Counted from the stretch's first letter, positions 1 to 8,017 are shown. The stretch: 64,000 nt of DNA from Paracoccus aminovorans (GCF_001546115.1 NZ_KQ955209.1:620810-684809); one strand, 5' to 3'. Numbers and translations: made by a program. The notes: generated by a model from the sequence alone, not told the origin.

Positions 1-51
1 TGCCCTGCCTACCAATTTTGGACCATCTAAAGCCGGAGTTTCCGGCCTTTG

Positions 52-855
52 TCACGGCGGCGGGCTGGTGACGCCGTCGGGAAAGTGCAGCGCGCTCGGG
101 ACGTTGTATCCGATGGCGCTGTGGGGTCGATCATCGTTGTAGTGTCTGCGCCAATCCTCCAGCTTTTCGGCCGCGTCCGCAAGGCTCATGAACCAGTGCG
201 CGTTCAGGCATTCGGACCTGAGCTTACTATTGAAAGCCTCGATGAAGCCGTTGTCTGTCGGCTTGCCGGGGCGTGAAAAGTCGAGCGTCACGCCCTTGGC
301 GTAGGCCCAGAGATCCAGGTCGCGCGAGATGAATTCGCTGCCGTTGTCGACCCGGATTGTCTTCGGGTAGCCGACTTTTGTGCAGATCCGTTCCAGCGTC
401 GTGACCACGTCCTCGCCGCGATATTGGAACCGCACGTCCGTGGCGGGGCAATAGCGGGAATGGGTGTCGACAATGGTTAGGATCCGCAGCTTTTTACCCA
501 AGGCCAGTTGGTCATGGACAAAATCCATGGCCCATACATCATTCGGCCCGACGGCTTCCGCACGGTCGTCACGCAACTTGGCCTTCACCCGCCGTTTTGG
601 GGTCTTGTTCCGCAGCTGCAGTCCCAAGGCTTTGTAAACGTTATAGACCATCTTAATGCTGACCTCCCAGCCCTCCCGGTCTAGGACAACGTAAACGCGG
701 CGATAGCCATAGCGCACACGCGTCTCACAGATCTCCCGGATCCGCCGTTTCAGCTCTGCCGGATCGGTGCGGCGGGATTTGTAGTGGTAGCTCGAGCAGT
801 CAAATCGCAAGGCCCCACATGCCCTACGGATCGAAACCGCCCAGTCTGCACACAT
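52..855 (-). CDS. IS3-family transposase OrfB (DDE integrase core)
   Basis: This is the catalytic half of the transposase, 267 residues from the first ATG. It is probably expressed as an OrfAB fusion by -1 frameshifting near the end of OrfA, because the OrfB frame stays open upstream of this ATG to about base 890 (reading A-K-A-L-K-P-A-R). The retroviral-integrase DDE triad is visible: D in WAMDFVHDQ, D in RVDNGSEFIS, and E in the FNSKLRSECLN segment. The usual HTH_21-like region precedes the core. No frameshift or stop interrupts it, so the element looks potentially active. Confidence 0.88.
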   Translation of the reverse strand: MCADWAVSIRRACGALRFDCSSYHYKSRRTDPAELKRRIREICETRVRYGYRRVYVVLDREGWEVSIKMVYNVYKALGLQLRNKTPKRRVKAKLRDDRAEAVGPNDVWAMDFVHDQLALGKKLRILTIVDTHSRYCPATDVRFQYRGEDVVTTLERICTKVGYPKTIRVDNGSEFISRDLDLWAYAKGVTLDFSRPGKPTDNGFIEAFNSKLRSECLNAHWFMSLADAAEKLEDWRRHYNDDRPHSAIGYNVPSALHFPDGVTSPPP

Positions 856-887
856 CCCGCGAACCAGTTCACGCGACCGCGCCGGCT

Positions 888-1154
888 TCAGAGCTTTCGC
901 CGCACAACATCCTGCAACATCTGCCGGTCGAGCGTCAGGTCCGCCACGATCCGCTTTAGCCGCGCGTTCTCGTCCTCAAGCTGCTTCAACCGCCGCATCT
1001 CGTCGGGCAGCAGCCCGCCATACTTCTTCTTCCAGGCAAAATAGGTCGACTGGCCGATCCCAGCCTTCCGACAGATCTCGGCAACCGACGTGCCTTCCTC
1101 GCCTTGCTTCAGAATGAACGCCTTCTGCGCTTCCGTGAACTTCGATGCCTTCAT
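888..1154 (-). CDS. IS3-family transposase OrfA (helix-turn-helix)
   Basis: An 88-residue DNA-binding protein of the HTH_Tnp_1 family. It begins MKASKFTEAQKAFILKQ, has a helix-turn-helix around VAEICRKAGIGQSTYFAWKK, and ends in a leucine-zipper-like coiled coil (LKQLEDENARLKRIVADL). This coiled coil is typical of IS3 OrfA proteins and mediates multimerisation. The frame is continuous upstream with the interrupted histidine kinase, so the protein could also be made as the tail of a kinase fusion. The stop lies 33 bp before the first ATG of OrfB, which is in the -1 frame. Confidence 0.85.
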   Translation of the reverse strand: MKASKFTEAQKAFILKQGEEGTSVAEICRKAGIGQSTYFAWKKKYGGLLPDEMRRLKQLEDENARLKRIVADLTLDRQMLQDVVRRKL

Positions 1155-2585
1155 CGTTTTCAGCTCCTGTCCCAGCCGGGGAAGGTTAGCCGAAAACTCC
1201 AGCTCTAAACGATCCAGTTTCGAGGGGGCAGAGCAGCCGGCAGCCTTGCTCAGCTTCCGTGAAGCTATCGGGAGAACCACGATCGCCTCAAAGCCGGACG
1301 AGCTTCCCGGCCTCGGCGATTGCAAGGTGAGCTTTGACGAAATCCGGTCCGCAATGCCGGCGACGATGGCAAGGCCAAGCCCGCTACCTTCCGTTTTGGC
1401 TGCCCCCCTCTCGAAACGACGGGTCAGCCGGCCAAGCGCCTCGGCGGGCACGACGGGGCCGTCATTGGCGACGCGGAACGTGCCGTCCTCACTGAGGCTT
1501 ACCGTGATCGGTTTGTCAGATGCGCCGTGCCGCAGGGCGTTCTCAATGAGGTTGCGGCCGATGATGCCAAACGCATCGGGGTCGAGGTCGGACATTACCG
1601 GGTGCTCCGGCAGGGCGAGCGCGATCCGGTTCGGTGCTGTCCTCTCGATATCGTCCACGACCAGACGGGCGGTGATGCGAAGATCGGATAGGTGATCGAG
1701 CCGTAACCGCCCGCCTTCTGCTCGGGCCAGTTGCAGAAGCCGTTCCGCGATCCGGGCCAGCCGCTTCAGAGAAGCCTCGATCTCGGCGGCCCTGTGGCCG
1801 GCACCGGTATCTTTCGTTTCTACCTGTATCCGCTGGGCCTGCGCGATTGCGCCTGCGAGCGGTGTTCGCAATTCATGCGCTGCGTTGGCGGCGAAGGTGC
1901 GTTCGGCCTCGAATGTGGATTTGAGTTGCGCCAGAAGCACATTGATCGCCGCCCCCACCGGGGCGGCCTCGACGGGAAGATCGTCGCAGGCGACGGGGGC
2001 GAGGTCGCGCGGCGAACGCGCGGCCAGCCGGTCGCGGTAGCGGCGCAACGGGGCCAGACCCGAGCGGACAGTCAATACGATCGCCAACAGTGCGGCAGGG
2101 ATGAATACCAGCAACGGCAACCCCAGGCCCGCCCAGACATCGCGTGCCGCCGCCGCGCGATGGGCAAGCGGCTCGGCGACCGTGAGGCGGATCGTGCCTT
2201 GGAGGGCGTCCTCGCCATACAGGCGATGGGTTGCGGTCGTGCGAAAGCCCGGCCCGTCCCATTCAGGGAAGATGGCGGGATCGGCCTCATGCGATTGCAG
2301 AAGAATTCGCCCTTCGTCATCGCGCACGATATAGGTGAGGAATTCGTCGTGGTCGCGCAGGTCGGCAAGGTGTTGTGTCACACCTTCCTCCTCACGTCCG
2401 ACGATCTCGACAGCGGCCAGCGGCAGCAGGCGCTGCGCCGCCTCCTGTAGCGACGAGTCGAAGATCCTGTCCATCTCGTGCCGCAGCATGACCGCCGTGA
2501 CGGCGGCGGCCGCGATCCACAGAAGCGTCAGAAGGATACCCAGCGACACCCCCAACCGCATCTGAAGGCTGCGTGGCATCGTCAT
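888..2585 (-). CDS. Sensor histidine kinase with C-terminus disrupted by IS (kinase-OrfA read-through)
   Basis: This is a QseC/TctE-like inner-membrane sensor kinase. Native kinase sequence covers residues 1-456 (bases 1218-2585). Residues 457-477 come from the IS end and 478-565 are OrfA in frame. Membrane segments lie at about 11-33 and 151-173, flanking a periplasmic sensor domain of about 115 residues. A HAMP-like stretch follows, then the H-box with His237 (NAAHELRTPL), the N-box NLIENALRHG (345-354) and the G-box GSGLGLAI (400-407). The catalytic core is complete, so the insertion removes only the extreme tail. Kinase activity may survive with a 109-residue extension. The ATG overlaps the regulator stop by 4 bp (ATGA). 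The signal is unknown. Confidence 0.85.
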   Translation of the reverse strand: MTMPRSLQMRLGVSLGILLTLLWIAAAAVTAVMLRHEMDRIFDSSLQEAAQRLLPLAAVEIVGREEEGVTQHLADLRDHDEFLTYIVRDDEGRILLQSHEADPAIFPEWDGPGFRTTATHRLYGEDALQGTIRLTVAEPLAHRAAAARDVWAGLGLPLLVFIPAALLAIVLTVRSGLAPLRRYRDRLAARSPRDLAPVACDDLPVEAAPVGAAINVLLAQLKSTFEAERTFAANAAHELRTPLAGAIAQAQRIQVETKDTGAGHRAAEIEASLKRLARIAERLLQLARAEGGRLRLDHLSDLRITARLVVDDIERTAPNRIALALPEHPVMSDLDPDAFGIIGRNLIENALRHGASDKPITVSLSEDGTFRVANDGPVVPAEALGRLTRRFERGAAKTEGSGLGLAIVAGIADRISSKLTLQSPRPGSSSGFEAIVVLPIASRKLSKAAGCSAPSKLDRLELEFSANLPRLGQELKTMKASKFTEAQKAFILKQGEEGTSVAEICRKAGIGQSTYFAWKKKYGGLLPDEMRRLKQLEDENARLKRIVADLTLDRQMLQDVVRRKL

Positions 2586-3241
2586 GGCGAACCTAGCCGG
2601 TAGCCCAACCCGCGCTCGGTCTCGATCACCTCGGCGCCCAGCTTCTTGCGCAGCCGGCTGACATGGACCTCGATGGTGTTGCTTTCCACCTCCGTATCGA
2701 AGGCATAAAGCTTTTCCTCAAGCTGTGCCTTGGACAGAAGATGCCCCGGGCGGGTGAGGAACGCCTCGAACAGTGCCCATTCACGTGCGGTGAGCTGCAC
2801 CGGCCGGCCGTCGCGGCGGATGCTGCGCGAGGCAAGGTCGACGGCAAGCGCGCCGTGGACGATGATCGGGTTGGGATTGCCGCTATAGCGCCGCGCGACC
2901 GAGCCGATCCGCGCGGAAAGCTCGGCCAGATCGAAGGGCTTCACCAGATAGTCGTCGGCACCGGCGTTCAAACCTTCGATCCGGTCCGAAATCTGGTCCA
3001 GCGCGGTCAGGATGATCACCGGCGTCACGTCGCCGCTGGTGCGCAGCGACCGAAGGAAGGTGATGCCGCGTCCGTCGGGCAGCATGAGGTCCAGCAATAC
3101 CAGATCATAGCCGGTGCCGGCCATCGCATCGCCGGCCGCGTCCAGACGCGTGACCCAATCCACCGACTGGCCACCCGCGGCGATCTGGTCCCGCACGGCG
3201 GCACCCAGAACGGTATCATCCTCGATCAGCAGGATCCGCAT
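2582..3241 (-). CDS. OmpR/PhoB-family response regulator
   Basis: A 219-residue two-component regulator. The receiver domain has the acidic pocket (IEDD, residues 7-9), phospho-acceptor Asp51 (LLDLMLPDG) and Lys101 (LVKPFD). The C-terminal winged helix ends with the usual NTIEVHVSRLRKKLG. The start is placed at MRILLIEDD because the longer in-frame extension to 3358 has no receiver-like sequence. It is co-transcribed with the downstream kinase (4-bp ATGA overlap) and divergent from the first PepSY gene. Two GCTGACG direct-repeat boxes in the PepSY promoters are its most likely binding sites, so it probably controls the adjacent redox module and possibly itself. Confidence 0.92.
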   Translation of the reverse strand: MRILLIEDDTVLGAAVRDQIAAGGQSVDWVTRLDAAGDAMAGTGYDLVLLDLMLPDGRGITFLRSLRTSGDVTPVIILTALDQISDRIEGLNAGADDYLVKPFDLAELSARIGSVARRYSGNPNPIIVHGALAVDLASRSIRRDGRPVQLTAREWALFEAFLTRPGHLLSKAQLEEKLYAFDTEVESNTIEVHVSRLRKKLGAEVIETERGLGYRLGSP

Positions 3242-3283
3242 GATCTTCCTACTCGTTTGCCTCTGGCCATTATGGCGATCCAG

Positions 3284-3301
3284 GCTGACGCAAAGCTGAT
3301 G
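3284..3301. promoter_or_regulatory. Candidate response-regulator box 1 (direct repeat, 11-bp phase)
   Basis: GCTGACG at 3284-3290 is followed by GCTGATG at 3295-3301, start to start 11 bp. OmpR-family dimers typically bind two direct half-sites one helical turn apart. The site lies in the divergent region between the response regulator (start 3241) and the first PepSY gene (start 3383). A near-identical arrangement occurs upstream of the second PepSY gene. Assignment to this regulator is inferred. Confidence 0.5.
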
Positions 3302-3382
3302 GCGGGACGCCCCGGGCTTCAGCATCCCGTCAGGTTCGTGGCGCAGAATGTCATCCAATGGCCGTTATACGGAGTGTGGTCC

Positions 3383-3697
3383 ATGAAGAGATCGCTGACA
3401 ATTCTGACCTTTCTCGCGGCCCTTCCGTCCGGGGCTGCACTTGCCGGCGACGACTGTGCCGTGCCGCTGGCAGATTGGCAGCCAAGAAGCGCGGTAGTGC
3501 GGCTCGCGGAAGAAAACGGATGGGTGGTGCGGCGCATCAAAATCGACGACGGCTGCTACGAGATAAAAGGCACAGACCGGGAAGGACGCCGCATCGAGGT
3601 GACGGTCGATCCCGGCACGCTTCAGGTGATCGAGATCGAATACAAGGACGGAGATGATCGGCGCTCCCGTGAGGGCAGAGAGCACAAACATGACTGA
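3383..3697 (+). CDS. Small secreted PepSY-domain protein 1
   Basis: A 104-residue protein with a Sec signal peptide (MKRSLTILTFLAALPSGAALA) followed by a single PepSY-like domain with the family pattern of a Trp (GWVVRRIKIDDGCYEIKG) and a two-stranded repeat ending DPGTLQVIEIE. Two cysteines, one just after the signal peptide (DDCAVP) and one in DDGCYE, could form a disulfide. Two paralogues follow at 4509 and 4923 with the same cysteines. The gene overlaps the downstream cytochrome b561 gene by 8 bp, so the two are probably coupled. The start was chosen for the signal peptide; longer in-frame starts give unlikely N-termini. Confidence 0.85.
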   Translation: MKRSLTILTFLAALPSGAALAGDDCAVPLADWQPRSAVVRLAEENGWVVRRIKIDDGCYEIKGTDREGRRIEVTVDPGTLQVIEIEYKDGDDRRSREGREHKHD

Positions 3698-4322
3698 GAT
3701 GATGAAGGGTGACGGCATTCAGGACGTCGCCGATACTACGCGCACGGTGCTGGTCTGGGATCCGTTGGTGCGCAGCTCTCACTGGGGTCTGGTTGCCGCC
3801 TTTGCAGTGGCATGGCTCGCGGCGGACGAGGTGCAGCCGCTTCACGAGGCGGCCGGTTACGCGGTGGCGGCGTTGCTTGCCCTTCGCCTGATCTGGGGTT
3901 TCGTTGGCAGCCGCCATGCCCGTTTCACGCAATTCGTGCGTGGCCCCGCCGCGACGCTGGCCTATCTCGGGGACATGCTGCACGGGCGCGAGCGACGCCA
4001 TCTCGGGCACAACCCGGCCGGCGCCGCGATGATCGTGGCACTCATGGTCACGCTTTCCGGCACCGCGCTGAGCGGCTGGCTGCTCGAACAATCGATCGAG
4101 GAAGCCCGGGCCGTGACGGTTGCGGGCGAGCACGGAAACCGGGAAGTCAGAGGGGATAAGACCTTGAAGGAGGTGCATGAAATGCTGGCCAACATGGCTC
4201 TGGTTCTCGTGGCCTTGCATGTTGGGGGTGTGGCCGTCACCTCATGGCGCCATCGGGAGAACCTGCCCCGTGCCATGGTCACGGGCCGAAAGCGCCCTCC
4301 CGGCACAAATGACGTGACCTGA
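3690..4322 (+). CDS. Cytochrome b561-family membrane protein
   Basis: A 210-residue di-heme b-type membrane cytochrome of the CybB / Ni-Fe hydrogenase cytochrome b-like superfamily. Four hydrophobic segments are visible, at about residues 29-43, 56-75, 112-133 and 172-193. Candidate heme-ligand histidines lie in SSHWG near the N-terminus, LHEAAGY, HLGHNP and the last helix (ALHVGG). It should pass electrons between the quinone pool or a cytosolic donor and periplasmic partners. The start at 3690 follows a purine-rich SD (GAGGGCAGAGAG) and overlaps the PepSY stop; an upstream ATG at 3654 in the same frame is less likely. Confidence 0.85.
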   Translation: MTEMMKGDGIQDVADTTRTVLVWDPLVRSSHWGLVAAFAVAWLAADEVQPLHEAAGYAVAALLALRLIWGFVGSRHARFTQFVRGPAATLAYLGDMLHGRERRHLGHNPAGAAMIVALMVTLSGTALSGWLLEQSIEEARAVTVAGEHGNREVRGDKTLKEVHEMLANMALVLVALHVGGVAVTSWRHRENLPRAMVTGRKRPPGTNDVT

Positions 4323-4345
4323 TCGTTACGTATTCCCGCTGTTCT

Positions 4346-4378
4346 GGCCCCGCCTGTTTGGCGGGACCTGTTTCTTTT
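4346..4378 (+). terminator. Rho-independent terminator after cytochrome b561
   Basis: A GC-rich stem GGCCCCGCC / GGCGGGACC with a TGTTT loop (4346-4368) is followed by a T-rich tract, TGTTTCTTTT. It lies 24 bp after the b561 stop and separates this transcript from the second PepSY gene, which has its own candidate box. Confidence 0.75.
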
Positions 4379-4406
4379 GTGCAACCGCTGCGGTTCGTCG
4401 CGGCAG

Positions 4407-4424
4407 GCTGACGAGAAGCTGACG
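4407..4424. promoter_or_regulatory. Candidate response-regulator box 2 (perfect direct repeat)
   Basis: GCTGACG at 4407-4413 is repeated exactly at 4418-4424, with the same 11-bp phase as box 1. The flanking bases are also shared with box 1 (CAGGCTGACG, then AAGCTGA). It lies about 85 bp upstream of the second PepSY gene and just after a terminator, so it sits in a true promoter region. Confidence 0.55.
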
Positions 4425-4508
4425 CAGGTTTTCCGTGGCGATCAGGATCACGTCAGCCGCCCCCTCCAGATTGGTTTCATCAGGCAACCAAGGCTGAGGA
4501 GCATAGCC

Positions 4509-4811
4509 ATGAAAACCATCCTGACCGCCACCGCATTGGCCCTCGCGATCCCCGCCGGGGCCGCGTTCGCTGGTGAGAAATGCAACGTGCCGACCGAGAA
4601 CATGCAATCGTGGGAAGCTCTCATTCAAGTGACCGACGAGTTCGGTTGGACCATCTCGAAAATGGAACTCGACGACGGCTGCTACGAACTGAACGTCATC
4701 GACCAGGGCGGCAACAGCCTGAAGATGACCGTCGATCCCGGAACGCTCGAGGTGATCGACGGCAAGGTCAAACGCTGGAGCGACGGCACCAAGCCCGAGA
4801 AGCGCAACTGA
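4509..4811 (+). CDS. Small secreted PepSY-domain protein 2
   Basis: A 100-residue paralogue of the proteins at 3383 and 4923. It has a Sec signal peptide (MKTILTATALALAIPAGAAFA), then a mature domain with the same ordered landmarks: an early Cys (EKCNVP), GWTISKMELDDGCYELN, and VDPGTLEVIDGKV. It is monocistronic, flanked by terminators at 4346-4378 and 4822-4852, with a promoter-proximal direct repeat. A periplasmic PepSY protein of this size may act as a metal- or heme-responsive partner of the reductase encoded downstream; that role is inferred from context. Confidence 0.85.
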   Translation: MKTILTATALALAIPAGAAFAGEKCNVPTENMQSWEALIQVTDEFGWTISKMELDDGCYELNVIDQGGNSLKMTVDPGTLEVIDGKVKRWSDGTKPEKRN

Positions 4812-4821
4812 TGGCTGCAAG

Positions 4822-4852
4822 GGTCCACCTCATCATCGAGGTGGACCTCTTT
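4822..4852 (+). terminator. Rho-independent terminator after PepSY 2
   Basis: A perfect 10-bp stem GGTCCACCTC / GAGGTGGACC with a 6-base loop (ATCATC) is followed by TCTTT. It begins 11 bp after the stop of the second PepSY gene. Confidence 0.85.
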
Positions 4853-4922
4853 CCACACGGGCGTTCGCCTCGGCCATAGCCGGGAAAGTGCCCCCGAGAT
4901 GATCGTAAAGGACATTCGAACC

Positions 4923-5303
4923 ATGAAAACTCTATTGATCGCCGTAGCCGCTCTCGCGGTATTGCCTGCGGCGGGGGCGATGGCAGGTGACGACTGCCAT
5001 GTGGGGCACGGGGCCTGGCAACCACGCGAAGCGGTAATGCAGGCGGTAACCGGCCTCGGTTGGCATGTTGAGAAGATCGAGGCGGACGACGGCTGCTGGG
5101 AGGTCAAGGGACGCGATGCCCAGGGCCGTCGCATCAAGGCCAAACTGGATCCCGCGACGTTGCAGGTCGTCAAATTGCGCCACAGGGATGGTCAGCAGAT
5201 CCGCGAGCGGGATCGCGGCAATGCACCCACCGTCGCTCCGTCGGCACCCCCCTCCAATCCGCTGTTCCAGAACGGCACCCCGCCCGTTGTGCGGGTGAAC
5301 TGA
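4923..5303 (+). CDS. Small secreted PepSY-domain protein 3
   Basis: A 126-residue protein with a signal peptide (MKTLLIAVAALAVLPAAGAMA), then the shared PepSY domain: DDCHVG, GWHVEKIEADDGCWEVKG and LDPATLQVVKLR. It is longer than its two paralogues by a C-terminal proline-rich tail of about 25 residues (APTVAPSAPPSNPLFQNG). It is probably the first gene of an operon with DUF2271, the PepSY-flavoreductase and ApbE; spacings are 26 bp, 9 bp and an overlap. The start at 4923 was preferred to an upstream ATG at 4899 because it begins the signal peptide directly. Confidence 0.85.
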   Translation: MKTLLIAVAALAVLPAAGAMAGDDCHVGHGAWQPREAVMQAVTGLGWHVEKIEADDGCWEVKGRDAQGRRIKAKLDPATLQVVKLRHRDGQQIRERDRGNAPTVAPSAPPSNPLFQNGTPPVVRVN

Positions 5304-5329
5304 TATATCAGGCAGAAGAGAGCAGAGTC

Positions 5330-5800
5330 ATGAAATCCATCCTTGCAGCACTCGCGCTGACTTCGGCCTTGGTGGCGCCCAGCCTTGCCATGGCCCGGCC
5401 GGTTACCCTCACCACCACCCTGAACACGTACGGTGGCGATGGTGCCTATCTCGTCCTCTACGTCACCGATGCGCAGGGGGCGTATGCCGGAACCCTGTGG
5501 ATGGCCGGCGGCAAGTCGAAGTATTACGAACATCTCAGCGACTGGTATCGCGCCACCGGCGGCGACCTGGCGCAGGTCGACGGCATCACCGGCGCCAGTG
5601 TCGGCGCGGGCCGGTCACTCGAAATCACCCTCGACCTTGCCGATGCGCTGTTCGATGCGGGCTATACGCTGCATGTCGACGCCGCCGTGGAGGACATGCG
5701 CGACAGCCCGAACGACATCGCCGTGCCGCTGACGACGGCAGGAGCGGGAAAGCCTGCGCCCGGCCGCAGGTATGTCGCCAGCCTCCGCTACGACATGTGA
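5330..5800 (+). CDS. DUF2271 secreted protein with ApbE-type flavinylation motif
   Basis: A 156-residue exported protein: signal peptide MKSILAALALTSALVAPSLA, then a beta-rich DUF2271 domain (TLWMAGGKSKYYEHLSDWYR is typical). Residues 84-90 read DGITGAS, which fits the D-x-x-[ST]-G-A-[ST] motif recognised by ApbE for covalent FMN attachment; Ser90 would be the acceptor. Together with apbE three genes downstream this makes a periplasmic flavoprotein likely. It would accept electrons from the membrane reductase encoded next. DUF2271 genes are known to co-occur with ApbE; the substrate relationship here is inferred. Confidence 0.85.
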   Translation: MKSILAALALTSALVAPSLAMARPVTLTTTLNTYGGDGAYLVLYVTDAQGAYAGTLWMAGGKSKYYEHLSDWYRATGGDLAQVDGITGASVGAGRSLEITLDLADALFDAGYTLHVDAAVEDMRDSPNDIAVPLTTAGAGKPAPGRRYVASLRYDM

Positions 5801-5809
5801 GGCAACGCC

Positions 5810-8017
5810 ATGATCCGCACGCTGCATCGCTGGCCGGGTCTGCTGGCCCTCATTCTCGTCATGGCCCTTGCGTTGAGCGGCGCGGCGCTCTCGGTCTTTC
5901 CCGCGGCCGAGCGGCTTTCCACGCCGCAGGCCGAGGCCGGGCTGACGGTCGCCGATCTCGCAGGACGTATCCTGGCTGCCTATCCGGGGGTGGAGCAGAT
6001 CCGGCGCGCGCCGTCGGGCCGGATCACCGCGTTCTGGTTCGACGACGGCACGCCCGGCGCCGCGGTAATCGACCCGGCGACCGGCAAGGGTATCGCCAGC
6101 GCCGATCCCGATCCGGTCAAACGCTGGTTGACCAACCTTCACCGTTCGCTATTCCTAGGCGATGCCGGTCGTATCGCCATGGCCATTGGCGCCGTGGCGA
6201 TGCTGATCCTGTCGGTCTCCGGCGCGATGCTAGTCGCGCGGCGCATGGGCGGCTGGCGGCGTTGGTTCGCCCCTTTGCGCGGGCCGGCGTCGAGCCGCAT
6301 CCATACCGGGATCGCCCGCGTGGCGGTCACGGGGCTGGTTTTGTCCTCGGCGACTGCACTGTGGATGGCCGCCTCGACCTTCGATCTTCTGCCGGATGGA
6401 GCCGCACCGCCGACCTTTCCGACTGAGGTCAGCGGCAGCACCGGGGTCTTGCTTGCTGCGATGGAGCCGCTCTCCGTGATTGCTGTCACGGAATTGCGCG
6501 AGCTGAGCTTTCCCTATCCTGGCGACGCCACGGACGCCTTCACTCTGAAGACGGATCGCGGCACCGGCTATCTCGATCAGGGGACGGGTGAGCTTCTGGC
6601 CTGGGCCGAGCTGACGATGTGGGAACGGATATCTGAAACCATCTACATGCTGCATACCGGGCAGGGGGCCGCATCTCTCGGCCTCGTGCTGGGTGTGCTG
6701 GCGCTCGGCGTGCCGGCAATGGGGGTGAGTGGTCTTGTGCTCTGGTTCGCGGGGCGGCGGTCAAGACCGCGTCTCCGTGGCAATCATCCTGCAAAAGGCG
6801 CTGCGACCATCCTGCTGGTGGGCTCGGAGGGCGGCAGCACCTGGGGTTTCGCTGCGACGCTCCAACATGCGCTGACCACGGCGGGCCAGCATGTTCATGT
6901 CGCGCCAATGTCCGGTTTCGAGCCGGCGCGCTATCCGCAGGCCGAACGGTTCGTCATTCTCGCCGCCACCTGGGGCGAGGGACAGGCTCCCGCCACGGCG
7001 AAGGGGTTCATTGAACGCCTCGCGGCGCTGGAATCTGTCCCTGAGGCCCCGCTTGCCGTGCTTGGTTTCGGCGATCGCAGCTTTCCCGCGTTCTGCGCGT
7101 TCGCCGATGAAGTCGCGAGTCGGGCTGCTGCCAAAGGCTGGGCGCAATTGATGCCCTTCGACACGGTCGATCGCCAGTCGCCGCAGGATTTCGCCCGCTG
7201 GGGCCGCGCCCTGGGGGCGGCGCTGGGGATCGAGCTTACGCTCGAACATGTGCCAACCCCGCCGGTGACGGGGCGGCTCACCCTGATCTCGCGCCGTGAT
7301 TACGGGGCGGAGGTGCAGGCGCCGACCACGATCCTGCGCTTTGCCCTACCCGAGGCGACGTTTTTGCAACGGCTGACAGGTCGGGGGTTTGGCCGGTTTC
7401 AGGCCGGCGATCTCCTCGGCGTTCTGCCCGAGGGTGCGGACCTGCCGCGCTTCTACTCGCTGGCGTCCGGACGGCGCGACGGGTTCGTCGAGATCGTGGT
7501 GCGCAAGCATCCCGGCGGCCTCTGCTCGGGTCAGCTTCTGGCGCTGGAGCCGGGCCAGGCGATCCGCGCCTTGGTCCGGCATAATCCGGCTTTCCATGCC
7601 GCAGCAGGACGCTCGCCGCTGATCCTGATCGGCGCCGGCACCGGCATCGGCCCGCTTGCGGGCTTCATCCGGGGCAACAGCAGCAAGCGGCCCATCCATC
7701 TGGCCTTCGGGATGCGCCACCCCGACAGCGATTTCCTGTATCGCGACGATCTGGCCGGCTGGCAGGTCGATGGCCGTCTGGCGCGATTGACCACCGCGAA
7801 CTCGCGCGGGGCAAAGCCGCGCTATGTCCAGCACTCGCTGCGGGCCGAGAGCGCTGAACTGATCCGGCTGGTGCAAGAAGGGGCGCGCATCATGGTTTGC
7901 GGCGGGCGCGACATGGCCTCGGGTGTGGCCGATGCGCTGACCGACATCCTCGCGCCGACGGGCCTTACCCCGCTCGCGCTGAAAGCGGAGGGGCGCTATG
8001 CCGAAGATATCTACTGA
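5810..8017 (+). CDS. PepSY membrane domain - flavodoxin - ferredoxin reductase fusion
   Basis: A 735-residue transmembrane oxidoreductase. Residues 1-330 form a PepSY-TM region with four helices (about 9-30, 120-143, 168-190 and 287-314) and conserved histidines His6, His111, His165 and His282 as candidate heme b ligands. Residues 333-475 are flavodoxin-like (LLVGSEGGSTWG for FMN phosphate, then GFGDRSFPAFC). Residues 490-735 are an FAD/NAD(P) module: RFYSLAS near 546 binds FAD, LILIGAGTGIGPL near 604 binds NAD(P), and there is a terminal AEGRYAEDIY. The layout resembles the sulfite-reductase flavoprotein arrangement fused to a membrane heme domain. It should move electrons from cytosolic NADPH across the membrane to periplasmic acceptors. 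Confidence 0.9.
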   Translation: MIRTLHRWPGLLALILVMALALSGAALSVFPAAERLSTPQAEAGLTVADLAGRILAAYPGVEQIRRAPSGRITAFWFDDGTPGAAVIDPATGKGIASADPDPVKRWLTNLHRSLFLGDAGRIAMAIGAVAMLILSVSGAMLVARRMGGWRRWFAPLRGPASSRIHTGIARVAVTGLVLSSATALWMAASTFDLLPDGAAPPTFPTEVSGSTGVLLAAMEPLSVIAVTELRELSFPYPGDATDAFTLKTDRGTGYLDQGTGELLAWAELTMWERISETIYMLHTGQGAASLGLVLGVLALGVPAMGVSGLVLWFAGRRSRPRLRGNHPAKGAATILLVGSEGGSTWGFAATLQHALTTAGQHVHVAPMSGFEPARYPQAERFVILAATWGEGQAPATAKGFIERLAALESVPEAPLAVLGFGDRSFPAFCAFADEVASRAAAKGWAQLMPFDTVDRQSPQDFARWGRALGAALGIELTLEHVPTPPVTGRLTLISRRDYGAEVQAPTTILRFALPEATFLQRLTGRGFGRFQAGDLLGVLPEGADLPRFYSLASGRRDGFVEIVVRKHPGGLCSGQLLALEPGQAIRALVRHNPAFHAAAGRSPLILIGAGTGIGPLAGFIRGNSSKRPIHLAFGMRHPDSDFLYRDDLAGWQVDGRLARLTTANSRGAKPRYVQHSLRAESAELIRLVQEGARIMVCGGRDMASGVADALTDILAPTGLTPLALKAEGRYAEDIY

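Larger units (their letters stand above)
19..1217 (-). mobile_element. IS3-family insertion sequence (IS407-like), inserted in histidine kinase gene
   Basis: A complete element of about 1.2 kb reads on the minus strand, with OrfA followed by OrfB. Imperfect terminal inverted repeats of about 27 bp lie at 20-46 and 1190-1216; both contain the shared core GGAGTTT-CGGC when read inward. A TTT triplet flanks the element at 16-18 and 1218-1220 and fits the 3-bp target duplication expected of IS3 elements. Removing the element and one triplet restores an open kinase frame (S-K-L-V-G-R-A). The IS407 grouping is inferred from the OrfA and OrfB style and was not checked against a database. The exact outer base of each end is uncertain by one or two positions. 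Confidence 0.85.
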
